Below are positions 23,315 through 32,963 of a DNA stretch of 64,000 nt, piece after piece (position 1 is the stretch's first letter; each line of letters begins with the position of its first letter). Below the pieces are notes generated by a model. The model made no database searches and was not told the DNA's origin. It saw nothing but the letters and a program-made list of their open reading frames with translations. Location: assembly GCA_963830545.1 (NCBI GenBank), contig CAWHMK010000001.1:434001-498000 (forward strand). Reading direction: 5' to 3'. The stretch comes from DATGJX01 sp963830545. GTDB lineage: Bacteria; Vulcanimicrobiota; Vulcanimicrobiia; Vulcanimicrobiales; Vulcanimicrobiaceae. The position numbers and the translations under genes are program-made.

Positions 23315-26185
23315 ATGAGCACCGCCGGTTCGGGCCCCGGGCGCCGCGTGCGCGCGTACGCGTACACGCTGGTCACGACGGCGGTCGTGCTGGTGTTCGC
23401 CCTGGCGGAATGGGGCACGGAGCGATACGTCTCCGATCGGTCGCGGGCTGCGAGCACGGCGATCGAGATCGTCATCGTTCTCATCGCCGCGCTCGTTTTT
23501 CGACCGGTTCATCAGCGCATCGAGGCTGCCGTCGAAGCTGCCTTTTACCGGCGCAAGCGACAAGCGCTGGCGGCCCTAGACACATTTCGCCGCGAGCTCA
23601 ATTCATTCAACGATATGGAGCAGCTGCTTCGGCGCGTTATCGAAGCGGTTGACCATCATCTGGAGGCGAGCGCGTGCGCCGTGTATCTGCGGCGCGACGT
23701 ATTTCACGCGGAAGCATCGTCATTCGAAAGTCCGGCTAAGGACGTCGCATTGGACGATCCGCTGGCGGTTCGGCTTCGCTCGAGCGGCGCGCCCGCAAAG
23801 CCGCCGCTTTTGCAGTCCTCGGCGAGCGGTACGCATGCATTCCCAATGACGCTCGCCGGCGAGCTGGTCGGCTTCATTTCCGTACACGCCAGATACGGCG
23901 ATTACGACTCGGAAGAATTGCAGATGCTCGCGGGGCTTGCGCAAGATCTCGCCGCGGCCGTCGTTGCGTTGGAGCCTCGCCTGCGCGCGCGCATCCGCAA
24001 GCGGCCCAATAACATTTCCGCACATTTGACGCCCCTTACCGGGCGCGAAAGAGCATTACGCGAGATTACCGCTGCGCTTTCGCAATCGCGCCTCATTACG
24101 ATCACCGGCCCCGGCGGCGTCGGCAAAACCGCGCTGGCGCTGCACTGCGCGGCGCAGCAGATCGAATTGCACGAGCACGGTGCGTGGTTCGTGAACCTCG
24201 CGCCGATCGTCGACGGTACGATCGTTGCGGCTACGATTCTTTCCGCATTGGATGCCGGCACGTCCGAGCACGGCGCGGAGCTCGCGCACCTCGTCGAACA
24301 TTTGCGCTCGCGAGACGCCCTCATCGTCATCGACAATTGCGAGCAAGTGATCGCGGAAACGGCTTCAATCGTGTCGCGCATTCGAGCGGCATGCCCACAC
24401 ATCACCTTTCTCGCGACCAGCCGTGAACCGCTGCATCTGGAAGGCGAGCAGGTCTACCGGCTCGGACCGCTCGAGCCGGAGGAGGCCGTTGCACTGTTCT
24501 CGCAGCGCGCCGCTGCGGCGTCGCCGGGGTTCGACGCTGCCGAACACGCCGGCGTCATACGCAGCATCTGCGCGAGTTTGGACGGCATTCCGCTTGCGAT
24601 CGAGCTGGCGGCCGCGCGTGCGCGAGCAATTAGCGTCGAGGAAACGCTGGAACGTTTGGACGAGCGCTTCCGGCTGCTGCGCAGTACGACGCGTACCGCC
24701 GAACCGCGGCAGCAAACGCTCTCAGCGACGATCGAATGGAGTGACGATCTCCTCACGCACGAAGAGCAGTCGCTGGTGCGCCGCCTCGCCGTTTTCCGCG
24801 GCAGTTTTTCGCTGCCGGCCGCTGCCGCCGTGTGTGCGCAGGACGGCAAGTGTGATGAATTTCACGTGCTCGACGTGCTGACGTCGCTCGTCGACAAGTC
24901 GCTGCTCGTCGCGCGCGTGGCGCTCAGCACACGTTACCACTTCTTGGAAATGATTCGCGAATTCGCGGGGCTGAAAGCGGCGCAGCAGCACGAAATGCCG
25001 GACGCCTCCGAGCACCATGCCGCGTATTTTTCCGCGCTCGCCGCGCAAGCGTATCATGAATTCGACTCGAAACTTTCGCGCGGATGGCTCGACCGGCTGG
25101 CACCCGACGTCGACAATTTTCGCGCGGCGCTCGAATGGTCGCTGGAAGGTGCGGGCGATCGCGCTGCCGGCGCGCAACTCGCCGCGGATTGCGGCCCAGT
25201 TTTCCTGCGGCTGGAGCTTTTGAGCGAGGGCTTACGCTGGTGCGATCGGGCGCGCGCAGTCGAGTCGCTCGCGCCTGCGACTGCCGGAAGAATCGAATAC
25301 GTTGCATCCATGATGCATAACAATCTGGGCGAGAACCGCCGCGCGCTCGAATGCGCGCAGCGCGCGCTTTTCTATTACGAGCGCTCGCAGGACGAGCGCG
25401 GTTCGGTTCGCGCGCTTTCACAAGTTGCGCAGCTGTATGCTCGCTCCCAGCGGTTCGAGGACGCGAAAGCGCCGGCGATTGAATCGATACGCCGCGCGCG
25501 CGAACTCGGCGAGCCGCGGGTGCTCATTGCCGTGCTGCGCCGGTGCGGCAGTTCGCTTCCGCAATCGCAAATCGAAGAGGCGCGGCGCTACCTTTCCGAG
25601 GCGCTCGAGATTGCGCGAGCGGTGCGCGATCCGGAAGAAGAGTCCATGGTGCTGAGCTGGTGGGCTGCGAGGGAGGCTGCGTGCGGTTCGCTCGAACGCG
25701 CGATCGAAATCGCTACCGACGCATTGCAGCATGCCGACCGCGACTCGCAGCTCTATTTGGAGGGACAAATCGCCGGCTGGGCGGTAGCGCTCGGGCAGTT
25801 CGACGAAGCCGCGCCGCACATGCGTAAGGCCCTGGCGCTTGCGCTCGAGCGTCAGCATCCGCTGCGCGCTCTGCTTATCGCCTATGCATCGGGATTGCAT
25901 TCCGAACGGAATCCGCGGGAAGCGGCGCTTCTGCTGGGTTACGCACGCGCGCGTCTGCGCGAACTCGAATGGGAGCCCGAGGCGGACGACGAGCGCGCAA
26001 TGCAAAATATCGAGCGCGCGATCGAGAGTAGTCTCGACGGCGACGAATTTGCAGCGCTGCTCAAGAGCGGCGCCGCATTACCCGAACCTGATGCGTTGAG
26101 TCTGCTCGCGCCTACGTCAGCACTTGACGGGGAAGGACATGGTTCTGCGGTCGCTGGTCACGGTATCGGTGCACTGCTGATTTAG
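23315..26185 (+). CDS. Membrane-anchored GAF / NB-ARC (STAND) / TPR regulator
   Basis: 956 residues. Two N-terminal membrane helices (about 15-33 and 48-63), then the linker FRPVHQRIEAAVEAAFYRRKRQA familiar from membrane histidine kinases, a GAF-like domain (about 95-225), then an NB-ARC ATPase with Walker A GPGGVGKT (about 265), Walker B LIVIDNCE (about 335), TSREPL and GIPLAIELAAARA, and TPR-type repeats from about 560 to the end. No helix-turn-helix, kinase, nuclease or TIR domain is visible, so the output is unclear. The last 20-odd residues overlap the convergent lipoprotein by 69 bases. Preceded by the repeat cluster. Confidence 0.8.
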   Translation: MSTAGSGPGRRVRAYAYTLVTTAVVLVFALAEWGTERYVSDRSRAASTAIEIVIVLIAALVFRPVHQRIEAAVEAAFYRRKRQALAALDTFRRELNSFNDMEQLLRRVIEAVDHHLEASACAVYLRRDVFHAEASSFESPAKDVALDDPLAVRLRSSGAPAKPPLLQSSASGTHAFPMTLAGELVGFISVHARYGDYDSEELQMLAGLAQDLAAAVVALEPRLRARIRKRPNNISAHLTPLTGRERALREITAALSQSRLITITGPGGVGKTALALHCAAQQIELHEHGAWFVNLAPIVDGTIVAATILSALDAGTSEHGAELAHLVEHLRSRDALIVIDNCEQVIAETASIVSRIRAACPHITFLATSREPLHLEGEQVYRLGPLEPEEAVALFSQRAAAASPGFDAAEHAGVIRSICASLDGIPLAIELAAARARAISVEETLERLDERFRLLRSTTRTAEPRQQTLSATIEWSDDLLTHEEQSLVRRLAVFRGSFSLPAAAAVCAQDGKCDEFHVLDVLTSLVDKSLLVARVALSTRYHFLEMIREFAGLKAAQQHEMPDASEHHAAYFSALAAQAYHEFDSKLSRGWLDRLAPDVDNFRAALEWSLEGAGDRAAGAQLAADCGPVFLRLELLSEGLRWCDRARAVESLAPATAGRIEYVASMMHNNLGENRRALECAQRALFYYERSQDERGSVRALSQVAQLYARSQRFEDAKAPAIESIRRARELGEPRVLIAVLRRCGSSLPQSQIEEARRYLSEALEIARAVRDPEEESMVLSWWAAREAACGSLERAIEIATDALQHADRDSQLYLEGQIAGWAVALGQFDEAAPHMRKALALALERQHPLRALLIAYASGLHSERNPREAALLLGYARARLRELEWEPEADDERAMQNIERAIESSLDGDEFAALLKSGAALPEPDALSLLAPTSALDGEGHGSAVAGHGIGALLI

Positions 26186-26611
26186 CGTGTACGTCCCCGT
26201 GTCGCCGGCACAATTGGTGACCGCCGTGTACGACCCCGCGATCACCGCCGTGTTCGTGCCGTTGTTCGTGTAGGCGGCGCTCGTGCTGAACGTGCATGTG
26301 GTTCCGTTCGGGTAATCGATGACCATCGCGCCGCCGAGCGTGTTCGAGGTAGTTATCGAAAGCGAAAGCTGGGCATTTATCGTTCCGCCCGTTTGCTTCA
26401 CGGTCATCGAGCCTCCCGCGTTACTGCCGTTCTGAGCCAGCGTCCCGCTAACCGCTCCGGTCCCGCCCTGCGTGTCGGTCATCGTGCCGAGATAATCGCC
26501 GGAAACGTTGGCGACTTGCGGAGTGGGCGACGGCGTCGTCGACGCGTTGCAGCCCGATAGTGCAACGCAGGCCGCGAGCGCGATTGACGCACAAAGTTGA
26601 AGTCGGTCCAC
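26117..26611 (-). CDS. Small lipoprotein of unknown function
   Basis: 164 residues starting at GTG 26611. Lipobox LSGC after a hydrophobic stretch (IALAACVALSGC), then a Thr/Ser/Pro linker and a beta-strand-rich body (VSGDYLGTMTDTQGG, GGSMTVKQTGGTINAQLSLSI, GGAMVIDYPNG) ending in PVKC with four Cys in the second half. This is a common type of short outer-membrane or periplasmic lipoprotein, function unknown. Ends tail to tail inside the STAND gene. Confidence 0.7.
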   Translation of the reverse strand: MDRLQLCASIALAACVALSGCNASTTPSPTPQVANVSGDYLGTMTDTQGGTGAVSGTLAQNGSNAGGSMTVKQTGGTINAQLSLSITTSNTLGGAMVIDYPNGTTCTFSTSAAYTNNGTNTAVIAGSYTAVTNCAGDTGTYTLNQQCTDTVTSDRRTMSFPVKC

Positions 26612-26765
26612 GTGTCAAGCCTCCAGCGTAAACGCGAATTGCCGTGCAGTATAATGGCGTATTAGAAAGTCTGAGGAAGGCAACCTTTAGAACAATGTAT
26701 CTAGCCATAAATCAGGCAAGGCTGAGCCTGCATGCTTCCAAAGCGTCGTTCAAGCGAGGCCGGCG

Positions 26766-27290
26766 ATTCTGAGCACGTGGTCGAATTTCTACATTCTCAC
26801 CGGCTCCGCGGCGGCGTCTTTGACCGGACTGATGTTCGTCGTCATTACGCTCGTGACCGGAAAAGAACTCTCGCGCAAGAACGGCGACGGAATCGCGACG
26901 TTCAGTACGCCAACGGTCATGCATTTCGCGGCGGCGCTTCTGGTTTCAGCGATCCTCAGCGCGCCGTGGCGCACGCTTACCGGTGCGGCAATATTGACGG
27001 GCCTGGCGGGGCTCTGCGGCGGCGCTTACATCTTGCGCAATGCGTTCCGAACCAAAGCGCTGGAACAATATACCGCCGATCTCGAAGATTGGATCTGGTA
27101 TAACGTGCTGCCGTTCGTCGCGTACGGCGCGTTGTTAGCCGGCGGCACGATGCTGAAAGCCGTTCCGTTGCAGACTCCGTTCGTACTCGGCGGCGCGGTG
27201 CTCACGCTCATTTTTCTCGGAATCCGCAACGCGTGGGACGTCGTGACGTACATCGCGATCGGCGGTCCTACCGATTCGCCCGAACGCTAA
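26766..27290 (+). CDS. Conserved four-TM membrane protein
   Basis: Similarity to a common membrane family begins at LSTWSNFYILTGSAAASLTGLMFVVITL, encoded from about 26769, but no ATG or GTG is present there; candidates are ATT 26766 or CTG 26769. The first standard codon in frame is TTG 26820, which would remove half of the first helix. Four membrane segments follow, ending FLGIRNAWDVVTYIA. Function unknown. Its last bases overlap the convergent gene at 27268. Confidence 0.6.
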   Translation: MLSTWSNFYILTGSAAASLTGLMFVVITLVTGKELSRKNGDGIATFSTPTVMHFAAALLVSAILSAPWRTLTGAAILTGLAGLCGGAYILRNAFRTKALEQYTADLEDWIWYNVLPFVAYGALLAGGTMLKAVPLQTPFVLGGAVLTLIFLGIRNAWDVVTYIAIGGPTDSPER

Positions 27291-28023
27291 CGGTTTGAGC
27301 GAGAAAGTCTGCGACGACCCATGCGGCGCCGGCAATCGCAAACGTTTCGAGCGTTTCGCCCCAGTACGAATGGCTACTCGGAACGGCAATGACGATCGGA
27401 ATCCACACGATGACTCCGAAAATGAGAAGCATCAACGTCAGAAGCCGCGATGCCAGGAGTGATTTGTAGCCGGAAATAATCGAAACGCCTGCAAGGCCAA
27501 ACGCAATCGTGGTGACGACTGCCCAAAACATCCCGTTCGGCGGCAGCCATTTCGGAACCAATCCGGCGGTCGGGCCGAGAAGTACCGCTTGTTCCGTCAT
27601 AAACGAAAGCGCGCATACGCCTAAGAGCACCGCCCCTGCTTTGCAGATTGTCTTTGCGGCCGAGGCGGACGGCGAGGCTACACCATACACGACCACCGCG
27701 CCCGCGACGAAAGCCAGCCGTTCGAAGACGTTCCCCCAGGAGCTGTACACGTGCGGCTGGTGAACGATGCCCGGCACCCAGGTCAGCGCGAATGCGAGGT
27801 ACACGATGCTCAAGGCAAGCGCGCCCGGTGCCGCGGTTTTTCGAAACTGAATCGCAATGCCGCCGGCCAATTGCCCGACCGACGTTACGTAAACGAAGGC
27901 TGCGGCACCCGGCAGGTGCCAAATCGATTGCAGCTGCTGGTGCCAGGCGATGCTGACGAGACCATAAATAATCGCCACAACGCCGAAAACGTGACGGCCC
28001 ATGCCCTCAGGAACGCGAACCAT
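27268..28023 (-). CDS. DoxX-like multi-TM membrane protein
   Basis: 251 residues with seven or eight hydrophobic segments (HVFGVVAIIYGLVSIAW, FVYVTSVGQLAGGIAIQF, LALSIVYLAFALTW, RLLTLMLLIFGVIVWIPIV). The arrangement resembles DoxX/DUF-type integral membrane proteins of unknown function. No enzymatic motif. The start could be one of two early Met codons (1 or 8). Overlaps the preceding convergent gene by 23 bases. Confidence 0.65.
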   Translation of the reverse strand: MVRVPEGMGRHVFGVVAIIYGLVSIAWHQQLQSIWHLPGAAAFVYVTSVGQLAGGIAIQFRKTAAPGALALSIVYLAFALTWVPGIVHQPHVYSSWGNVFERLAFVAGAVVVYGVASPSASAAKTICKAGAVLLGVCALSFMTEQAVLLGPTAGLVPKWLPPNGMFWAVVTTIAFGLAGVSIISGYKSLLASRLLTLMLLIFGVIVWIPIVIAVPSSHSYWGETLETFAIAGAAWVVADFLAQTVSVRANR

Positions 28024-28079
28024 CGCCCGAGCGTGACTTTTCTTCGGGAGAAGCTGCGATGATAAACACCTGGTACAGA

Positions 28080-30629
28080 CTACTCATACCGCAACGTCAC
28101 CGCGGGATTGACGGAGGCTGCGCGCATCGCCGGCACGGAACACGCGGCGGTCACGCAAAGCAGCAGCAGGGCAATGACCGATACGAACGTCAACGGATCG
28201 AAGGCCGAGGTCTGAAACAGCAATCCCGATAACATTCGCGCGCCGAACCCGGCAAAGGCTACGCCGGCCGCAATGCCGAGGACGGCAATACCCAGCGCGT
28301 TCCGGAGTACGTTGAAGATGATATCCGTCGTTTTGGCGCCGATTGCCATGCGCACGCCGATTTCATGCCTGCGCCGCTCGACCGAGTAGGCCATGATTCC
28401 GTAAATGCCGGCGAGCGCGAGCAAGAGCGAAATCGCGGCGAGAATCGCGAAGAGCGCAGCGCTGGTTTGCTGCGGGCCGCTTTGTGATGCGAGATAACCC
28501 TGGAGTGAGTAGAACCCCTGCACGGATTGCTGCGGATCCACCGCCGCGATGGCCTGCGCAACGTGCGTGCGCAGCTGCGGATCGCGAACGCGCGTGCGGA
28601 TGAAAAACTCCGGCAGGCGCGCGGGAAACTGCGCATTGGGAATGTAGATGCGCGGTTCGTCCATGCCTTGCAGGGTGAGGATATTCCCCACGACGCCCAC
28701 GACGGTCGCAGGAACGAACGTTCCATGCAAGCCTTCGGGAAGCAGTATCGTTTTGCCGAGCGGGTTGCTGCCGCCGAAATATCTTTGTGCCGAATGATCG
28801 TCGAGTACGGCGACTCGCGAAGAGAGCATTCCGTCGGTGGGCGCAATCGATCGTCCGCGCAAAAGCGGCACATGCAATGCCTGCAGAAAACCCGGTGTCG
28901 TTTGCGTGATGGTTGCATCCAGCGCCGCTCCGGCGGGATAGGAACGACCGGGAAAACGAACCCCGCTAATCTCCGGACCATTGCCGGACCAAAGGCTCGG
29001 AGCCGCGATCGAAACGGAGTCGACACCGGGCAGCAGCCTGATTCGGTCTATCGCACGCTCGACGAAGCGGGCGCGCACATTTGCATCATCCCAACGTCCG
29101 GCGAACAGATCCACGACCGCTACGTACGTGTTGCCGGGATCGACGCCGACGTCCGTGGCCGTTATCGCCAAGAAACTCCGGTAGAGCAAGCCGCATGCGA
29201 TGATGACGGCGAAGGCAAGTGCAATCTGCAATGCGCTCAGGCCGCTTCGAATAGCCATTCCTTGGGACGCCGCATTACGACCCGTCGATCGCATAGCGTG
29301 CGAGACGGCGCGGCCGGTCGCAAGAAACGCCGGCACTACTCCGGCTAAAAGCGCTGCGAACGCCGCGATGGCAAACGTGAAGAGCGCAACGCGCGCGTCT
29401 ATCGCAGCTTGATCGACGTTCGGAATAATCGGCGAAGGGCCTAATGCCGCGACGCCTTTCAGCTCGGCCCAAGCCAATGCCAATCCGAGCGCGCCTCCGG
29501 ACAGCGTCAGGAGTCCGATTTCCACGATCAATTGCTGAAGAATTCTGCGCCGCGCCGCCCCGAGAGCATTGCGCACGGCAAGTTCTCCACGCCGCGCGAT
29601 GCCGCGCGCCAATAAAAGATTCGCAATGTTCGCGCATGCAATGAGCAGGACGGCAAGGACGCCCGCGAACGTCAAGTACAGCAACGGGCGCGCCTGCTTG
29701 TAATACCACGACGTGAACGTATGACCGCCGAGCTGCAGGCCTTTTTCGAGGACCGGATACCGGCGTATCATTTGCCCTTTGATGCGCGCAATTTCCGCAT
29801 TGGCTCGAACTTCGGTTACGCCCGGCATCAGGCGCGCCACCGCCCAGTCGTTACTTCCCTGCATCACCTCGAACCAGGTTTCCGGCATCGGCGTCCACAG
29901 ATCGTAGGCGTCGATATTCGGACTGTCATTGTAAGGAGTCGGTGTTGCGATGCCAGCCGGTGCAACGCCGATGACGTGCCACGAAACGCCGTCCAGCGCG
30001 ATCGTGCGCCCGACCACGTTTCGCGATCCGTTAAAGAGTTGCTGCCACATCTTGTGAGAGATCACGACGTCGTGAAGGCCGGGTCTCGCGTCGCCTACTT
30101 TGAAAAACCGCCCCAGTTCGGGACGAATGCGCTGCACGTCGAAATAGTTCGCGGAAACGTAACCGGCGCCGATCGATTGCGGCACGCCGAAACCGGTTAG
30201 CGTGAACGATTGATATTGGAACGCCGCGATGCCTTCGAAAATGGACTTGCTGCGCCGAAGCATGCCGATTTCGCCGCTTTTCATCTGACCGCACCAAGAC
30301 GTCCCCACGTTCTCGCAGACGAACATCAGCCGCTCGGGATGAACGAACGGCAACGGCTTGAGCAGCAGAGCGTTGGTGATGCTGAAAATGGCGGCATTCA
30401 CGCTGATCGCAAGCGCGAGTGTGAGCAAAACGATGCCGGTGAACAACGGCGACTTCAGCAAACTGCGCAGTGCGAAAACAACGTCTCTCGAGAGAGACTC
30501 AAATCGCAGCGCGAGGCCGGTCCGTGCTACGTCAAACGCATCCTCGGTCGTGGGCCGGTCGAAATCCCGGCGATAGCCGCTGCGGAATTCGCGCGGGCAA
30601 AGCAGCAGCGCGAGGTCGACAAGGTTCAT
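28080..30629 (-). CDS. ADOP-type ABC transporter permease (MacB/FtsX family)
   Basis: 849 residues from ATG 30629. Short cytoplasmic N-terminal segment (LLCPREFRSGYRRDF) as in 'acidobacterial duplicated orphan permeases', then two MacB-periplasmic-core/FtsX units. Membrane helices fall at about 65-90, then near 330-440 (ACANIANLLLARG), a second periplasmic core with VDPGNTYVAV, and the final FtsX block RRHEIGVRMAIGA ending AASVNPAVTLRYE. No ATPase gene is nearby, which is usual for this orphan group. Such genes normally sit beside a PadR regulator; here only an upstream palindrome is seen. Confidence 0.9.
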   Translation of the reverse strand: MNLVDLALLLCPREFRSGYRRDFDRPTTEDAFDVARTGLALRFESLSRDVVFALRSLLKSPLFTGIVLLTLALAISVNAAIFSITNALLLKPLPFVHPERLMFVCENVGTSWCGQMKSGEIGMLRRSKSIFEGIAAFQYQSFTLTGFGVPQSIGAGYVSANYFDVQRIRPELGRFFKVGDARPGLHDVVISHKMWQQLFNGSRNVVGRTIALDGVSWHVIGVAPAGIATPTPYNDSPNIDAYDLWTPMPETWFEVMQGSNDWAVARLMPGVTEVRANAEIARIKGQMIRRYPVLEKGLQLGGHTFTSWYYKQARPLLYLTFAGVLAVLLIACANIANLLLARGIARRGELAVRNALGAARRRILQQLIVEIGLLTLSGGALGLALAWAELKGVAALGPSPIIPNVDQAAIDARVALFTFAIAAFAALLAGVVPAFLATGRAVSHAMRSTGRNAASQGMAIRSGLSALQIALAFAVIIACGLLYRSFLAITATDVGVDPGNTYVAVVDLFAGRWDDANVRARFVERAIDRIRLLPGVDSVSIAAPSLWSGNGPEISGVRFPGRSYPAGAALDATITQTTPGFLQALHVPLLRGRSIAPTDGMLSSRVAVLDDHSAQRYFGGSNPLGKTILLPEGLHGTFVPATVVGVVGNILTLQGMDEPRIYIPNAQFPARLPEFFIRTRVRDPQLRTHVAQAIAAVDPQQSVQGFYSLQGYLASQSGPQQTSAALFAILAAISLLLALAGIYGIMAYSVERRRHEIGVRMAIGAKTTDIIFNVLRNALGIAVLGIAAGVAFAGFGARMLSGLLFQTSAFDPLTFVSVIALLLLCVTAACSVPAMRAASVNPAVTLRYE

Positions 30630-30680
30630 AAAGCGCGATCGTGCGCCCGAACGCACCCCGCAAGTTGCACTATGTCCATT

Positions 30681-30709
30681 TGCGACATATCTACGATTAC
30701 TATATCGCA
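30681..30709. promoter_or_regulatory. Imperfect palindrome upstream of the ADOP permease
   Basis: TGCGACATAT (30681-30690) and ATATCGCA (30702-30709) form an imperfect inverted repeat (one extra base in the left arm) in the short AT-rich gap before the permease. PadR-type regulators of ADOP genes bind ATAT-containing palindromes, so this is a candidate operator. The regulator itself is not in the window. Confidence 0.4.
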
Positions 30710-30728
30710 CCCTACGGGCTTGTCAACC

Positions 30729-31286
30729 CTACGTGTGGCCCTTCATCCATTCATCCGCGAGAATGGCATACAGGTAGGTATTGCGCCACTCCCCCTTCTG
30801 CAGGGTGTCCTGTAGAAAATGTCCTTCGCGGCGCATACCGAGTTTCTCCATGACGCGCCACGATCCGACGTTGCGGGCGTCACACTTCGCGACCACACGG
30901 TGCATTTTCACATCGCGAAAGGCGCGGCCCAAGACAGCCGACGCGGCTTCCGTGGCGTAGCCGTTGTTCCAATATCTTCGATTGAACGTGTAGCCTATTT
31001 CCGCCGTGCAGTTTGCTTCATCCATGGTCCATATGTGAACGCTGCCTATGAGTCTACGTTCGCGCGTCAAGACTGCTGCTAGCGTCACGTCGTTGCGCGG
31101 CCAGGTCTGCTGCTCCGCCATACGCCGCATGAGAACGTCATGTGTTTTCGCACTTGTGTTTGGTCCCCACGAATCATAGCGCGAGACAATCGGGTCGCAG
31201 GCGAACTCATGAATATCCGGCTCGTCCGGCAGTGCGAACTCGCGCAGCAGCAGACGCTCCGTTTCAATCGGAAACCATCGCTCCAT
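30729..31286 (-). CDS. GNAT acetyltransferase
   Basis: 185 residues from ATG 31286. IETERLLLREF at the N-terminus, AEIGYTFNRRYWNNGYATEAASAVLGRAF (acetyl-CoA loop), MHRVVAKCDARNVGSWRVMEKLGMRREGHF and a final Trp-rich strand: a RimJ/RimL-type N-acetyltransferase of the 'acetyltransferase_3' group. All elements are present. Substrate unknown. The longer frame to 31391 adds an unrelated low-complexity leader and is rejected. Confidence 0.85.
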   Translation of the reverse strand: MERWFPIETERLLLREFALPDEPDIHEFACDPIVSRYDSWGPNTSAKTHDVLMRRMAEQQTWPRNDVTLAAVLTRERRLIGSVHIWTMDEANCTAEIGYTFNRRYWNNGYATEAASAVLGRAFRDVKMHRVVAKCDARNVGSWRVMEKLGMRREGHFLQDTLQKGEWRNTYLYAILADEWMKGHT

Positions 31287-31707
31287 TACAGCGGTAACGT
31301 TCAGCGCCGTTCGAGACGTAGCCTCGAAGGCGGTGCGTGCCGACGACACCAGGACAGCACCGGCAAACCGAGACCACGTCCAGCTGGCCATGCCGCCATC
31401 GAGGTATTACCGGCCGAAGTGACGCTACACCTGAGAAATTGCGCGACAAGAGCAAACGGGCCGGCGCGTAAGGCGGAGTAGCCAATCCTCTTGCGGGAGG
31501 GTGCTACGGGCTTCTGCCATCTTGCCCGAAGACAGCTCTTGGGCGTACTCGTCCTGGGCGAACGCGCCGGCGGAAACGCGCGCATGTGATAAAATGGCGG
31601 CGGAGGTGCCGGCGCATGTCCAAACACATACTTTGTGAGCGCAACAACTGCGTCAAAATGAGACGAATTCGCCGGCGGAGAAACACGCCCACCGAAGGAG
31701 GCTTCGT
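31287..31707. other. Gene-free stretch before amt
   Basis: Around 420 bases between the divergent acetyltransferase and ammonium-transporter genes. The open frames here have no recognisable content. A GAAGGAGG ribosome binding site lies at its right end just before ATG 31708. No sigma-54 -24/-12 pair or GlnK gene is apparent, and I see no repeat or convincing structured RNA. Confidence 0.4.
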
Positions 31708-32949
31708 ATGAGTACTCCGGTCCCGGTCAACATCGGCAACACCGCCTTCATGCTCATCTGCGCGAGTCTGGTCATGCTCATGACCCCGGGGCTCGCGTTT
31801 TTCTATGGTGGTCTGGTTAGCCGGAAGAACGTGCTGACGATCATGATCCAGAGTTTCATGTCGCTCGGCTGGACGACGGTGGTCTGGGTCGCCGTCGGCT
31901 ATTCGATGTGTTTCGGCGCCGACTGGCACGGCATCATCGGCAATCCGGCGCAATACTTTTTTTTGCGCGGCGTAACGCTGCACTCAATGTTCATGGGCAA
32001 CGATGCGGGTATTCCGCTCGTCGTGCACATCGCATATCAAATGATGTTCGCGATCATTACGCCGGCGCTCATTACCGGGGCGTTCGCAAACCGCGTCACG
32101 TTCAAGGCGTACTTCCTGTTCCTGACGGGCTGGCTGCTCTTCGTCTATTTTCCGTTCGTGCACATGATTTGGAGTCCCGACGGAGCACTGGCGAAATGGG
32201 GCGTACTGGATTTCGCGGGCGGCATCGTCGTGCATGCGTCGGCCGGATTCGCCGCACTTGCTTCGGTGTTGTTCATCGGACGCCGATATGTCGTCGACAA
32301 CAAACCGCATAATATTCCGCTAATCGCTTTGGGCACCGGACTGCTGTGGTTTGGATGGTACGGATTCAACGCCGGATCCGAATTGCGCGTCGACGCCGTG
32401 ACCGCATCCGCATTTCTCAATACGGACGTCGCTGCATCCTTTGCCGCGGTCGCGTGGCTGCTGATCGAATGGGCGCGCGGCAGACAGCCGAAATTCGTCG
32501 GCTTGCTGACCGGCGCGGTTGCGGGACTTGCGACGATTACTCCGGCGGCGGGGTACGTTTCGCCGGCCGCCGCGATTCTGTTCGGTTTATTGGCGGGCGC
32601 GGTGTGTTATTACGCCGTCGCGTTGAAGAACCGGCAAGGGTGGGACGACGCGCTCGACGTGTGGGGCGTGCACGGCGTCGGCGGCGTGCTCGGCATCACA
32701 CTGCTCGGCATCTTCGCAACGAAATTGTGGAATCCGGCGGGCGCGAACGGATTGCTGTTCGGCGGCGCCGCGTTCTTCGGCAAGCAGATCGCCGCGGCTG
32801 CTATTTGCAGTGCATGGGCATTCGTTTTCACCTACGGCATGCTGTGGCTGATTAGCCGCGTGACGCTGACCAAAGTGGACCGTGACACCGAGGAGCGCGG
32901 ATTGGACATCGAACTGCACGGCGAGGAGGCATATCCGCTCGGCATCTAG
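31708..32949 (+). CDS. amt: Ammonium transporter Amt
   Basis: 413 residues, 11 membrane segments, outer terminus outside without a cleaved leader. Hallmarks: GLAFFYGGLVSRKNVL, the channel-lining Asp/His region DFAGGIVVHASAGFAAL, LWFGWYGFNAGS, and VWGVHGVGGVLG; the twin pore histidines sit in VVHAS and WGVHGVGG. It conducts ammonium/ammonia into the cell. A strong GGAGG precedes the start. A PII protein (GlnK), usually adjacent to amt, is absent here, so its regulation must be encoded elsewhere. Confidence 0.95.
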   Translation: MSTPVPVNIGNTAFMLICASLVMLMTPGLAFFYGGLVSRKNVLTIMIQSFMSLGWTTVVWVAVGYSMCFGADWHGIIGNPAQYFFLRGVTLHSMFMGNDAGIPLVVHIAYQMMFAIITPALITGAFANRVTFKAYFLFLTGWLLFVYFPFVHMIWSPDGALAKWGVLDFAGGIVVHASAGFAALASVLFIGRRYVVDNKPHNIPLIALGTGLLWFGWYGFNAGSELRVDAVTASAFLNTDVAASFAAVAWLLIEWARGRQPKFVGLLTGAVAGLATITPAAGYVSPAAAILFGLLAGAVCYYAVALKNRQGWDDALDVWGVHGVGGVLGITLLGIFATKLWNPAGANGLLFGGAAFFGKQIAAAAICSAWAFVFTYGMLWLISRVTLTKVDRDTEERGLDIELHGEEAYPLGI

Positions 32950-32963
32950 ATCACCGGAAGAAC

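Noticed and set aside
26712..26974. Minus-strand small frames near 26.8 kb
   Set aside because: Antisense to the membrane protein whose helices are obvious on the plus strand.
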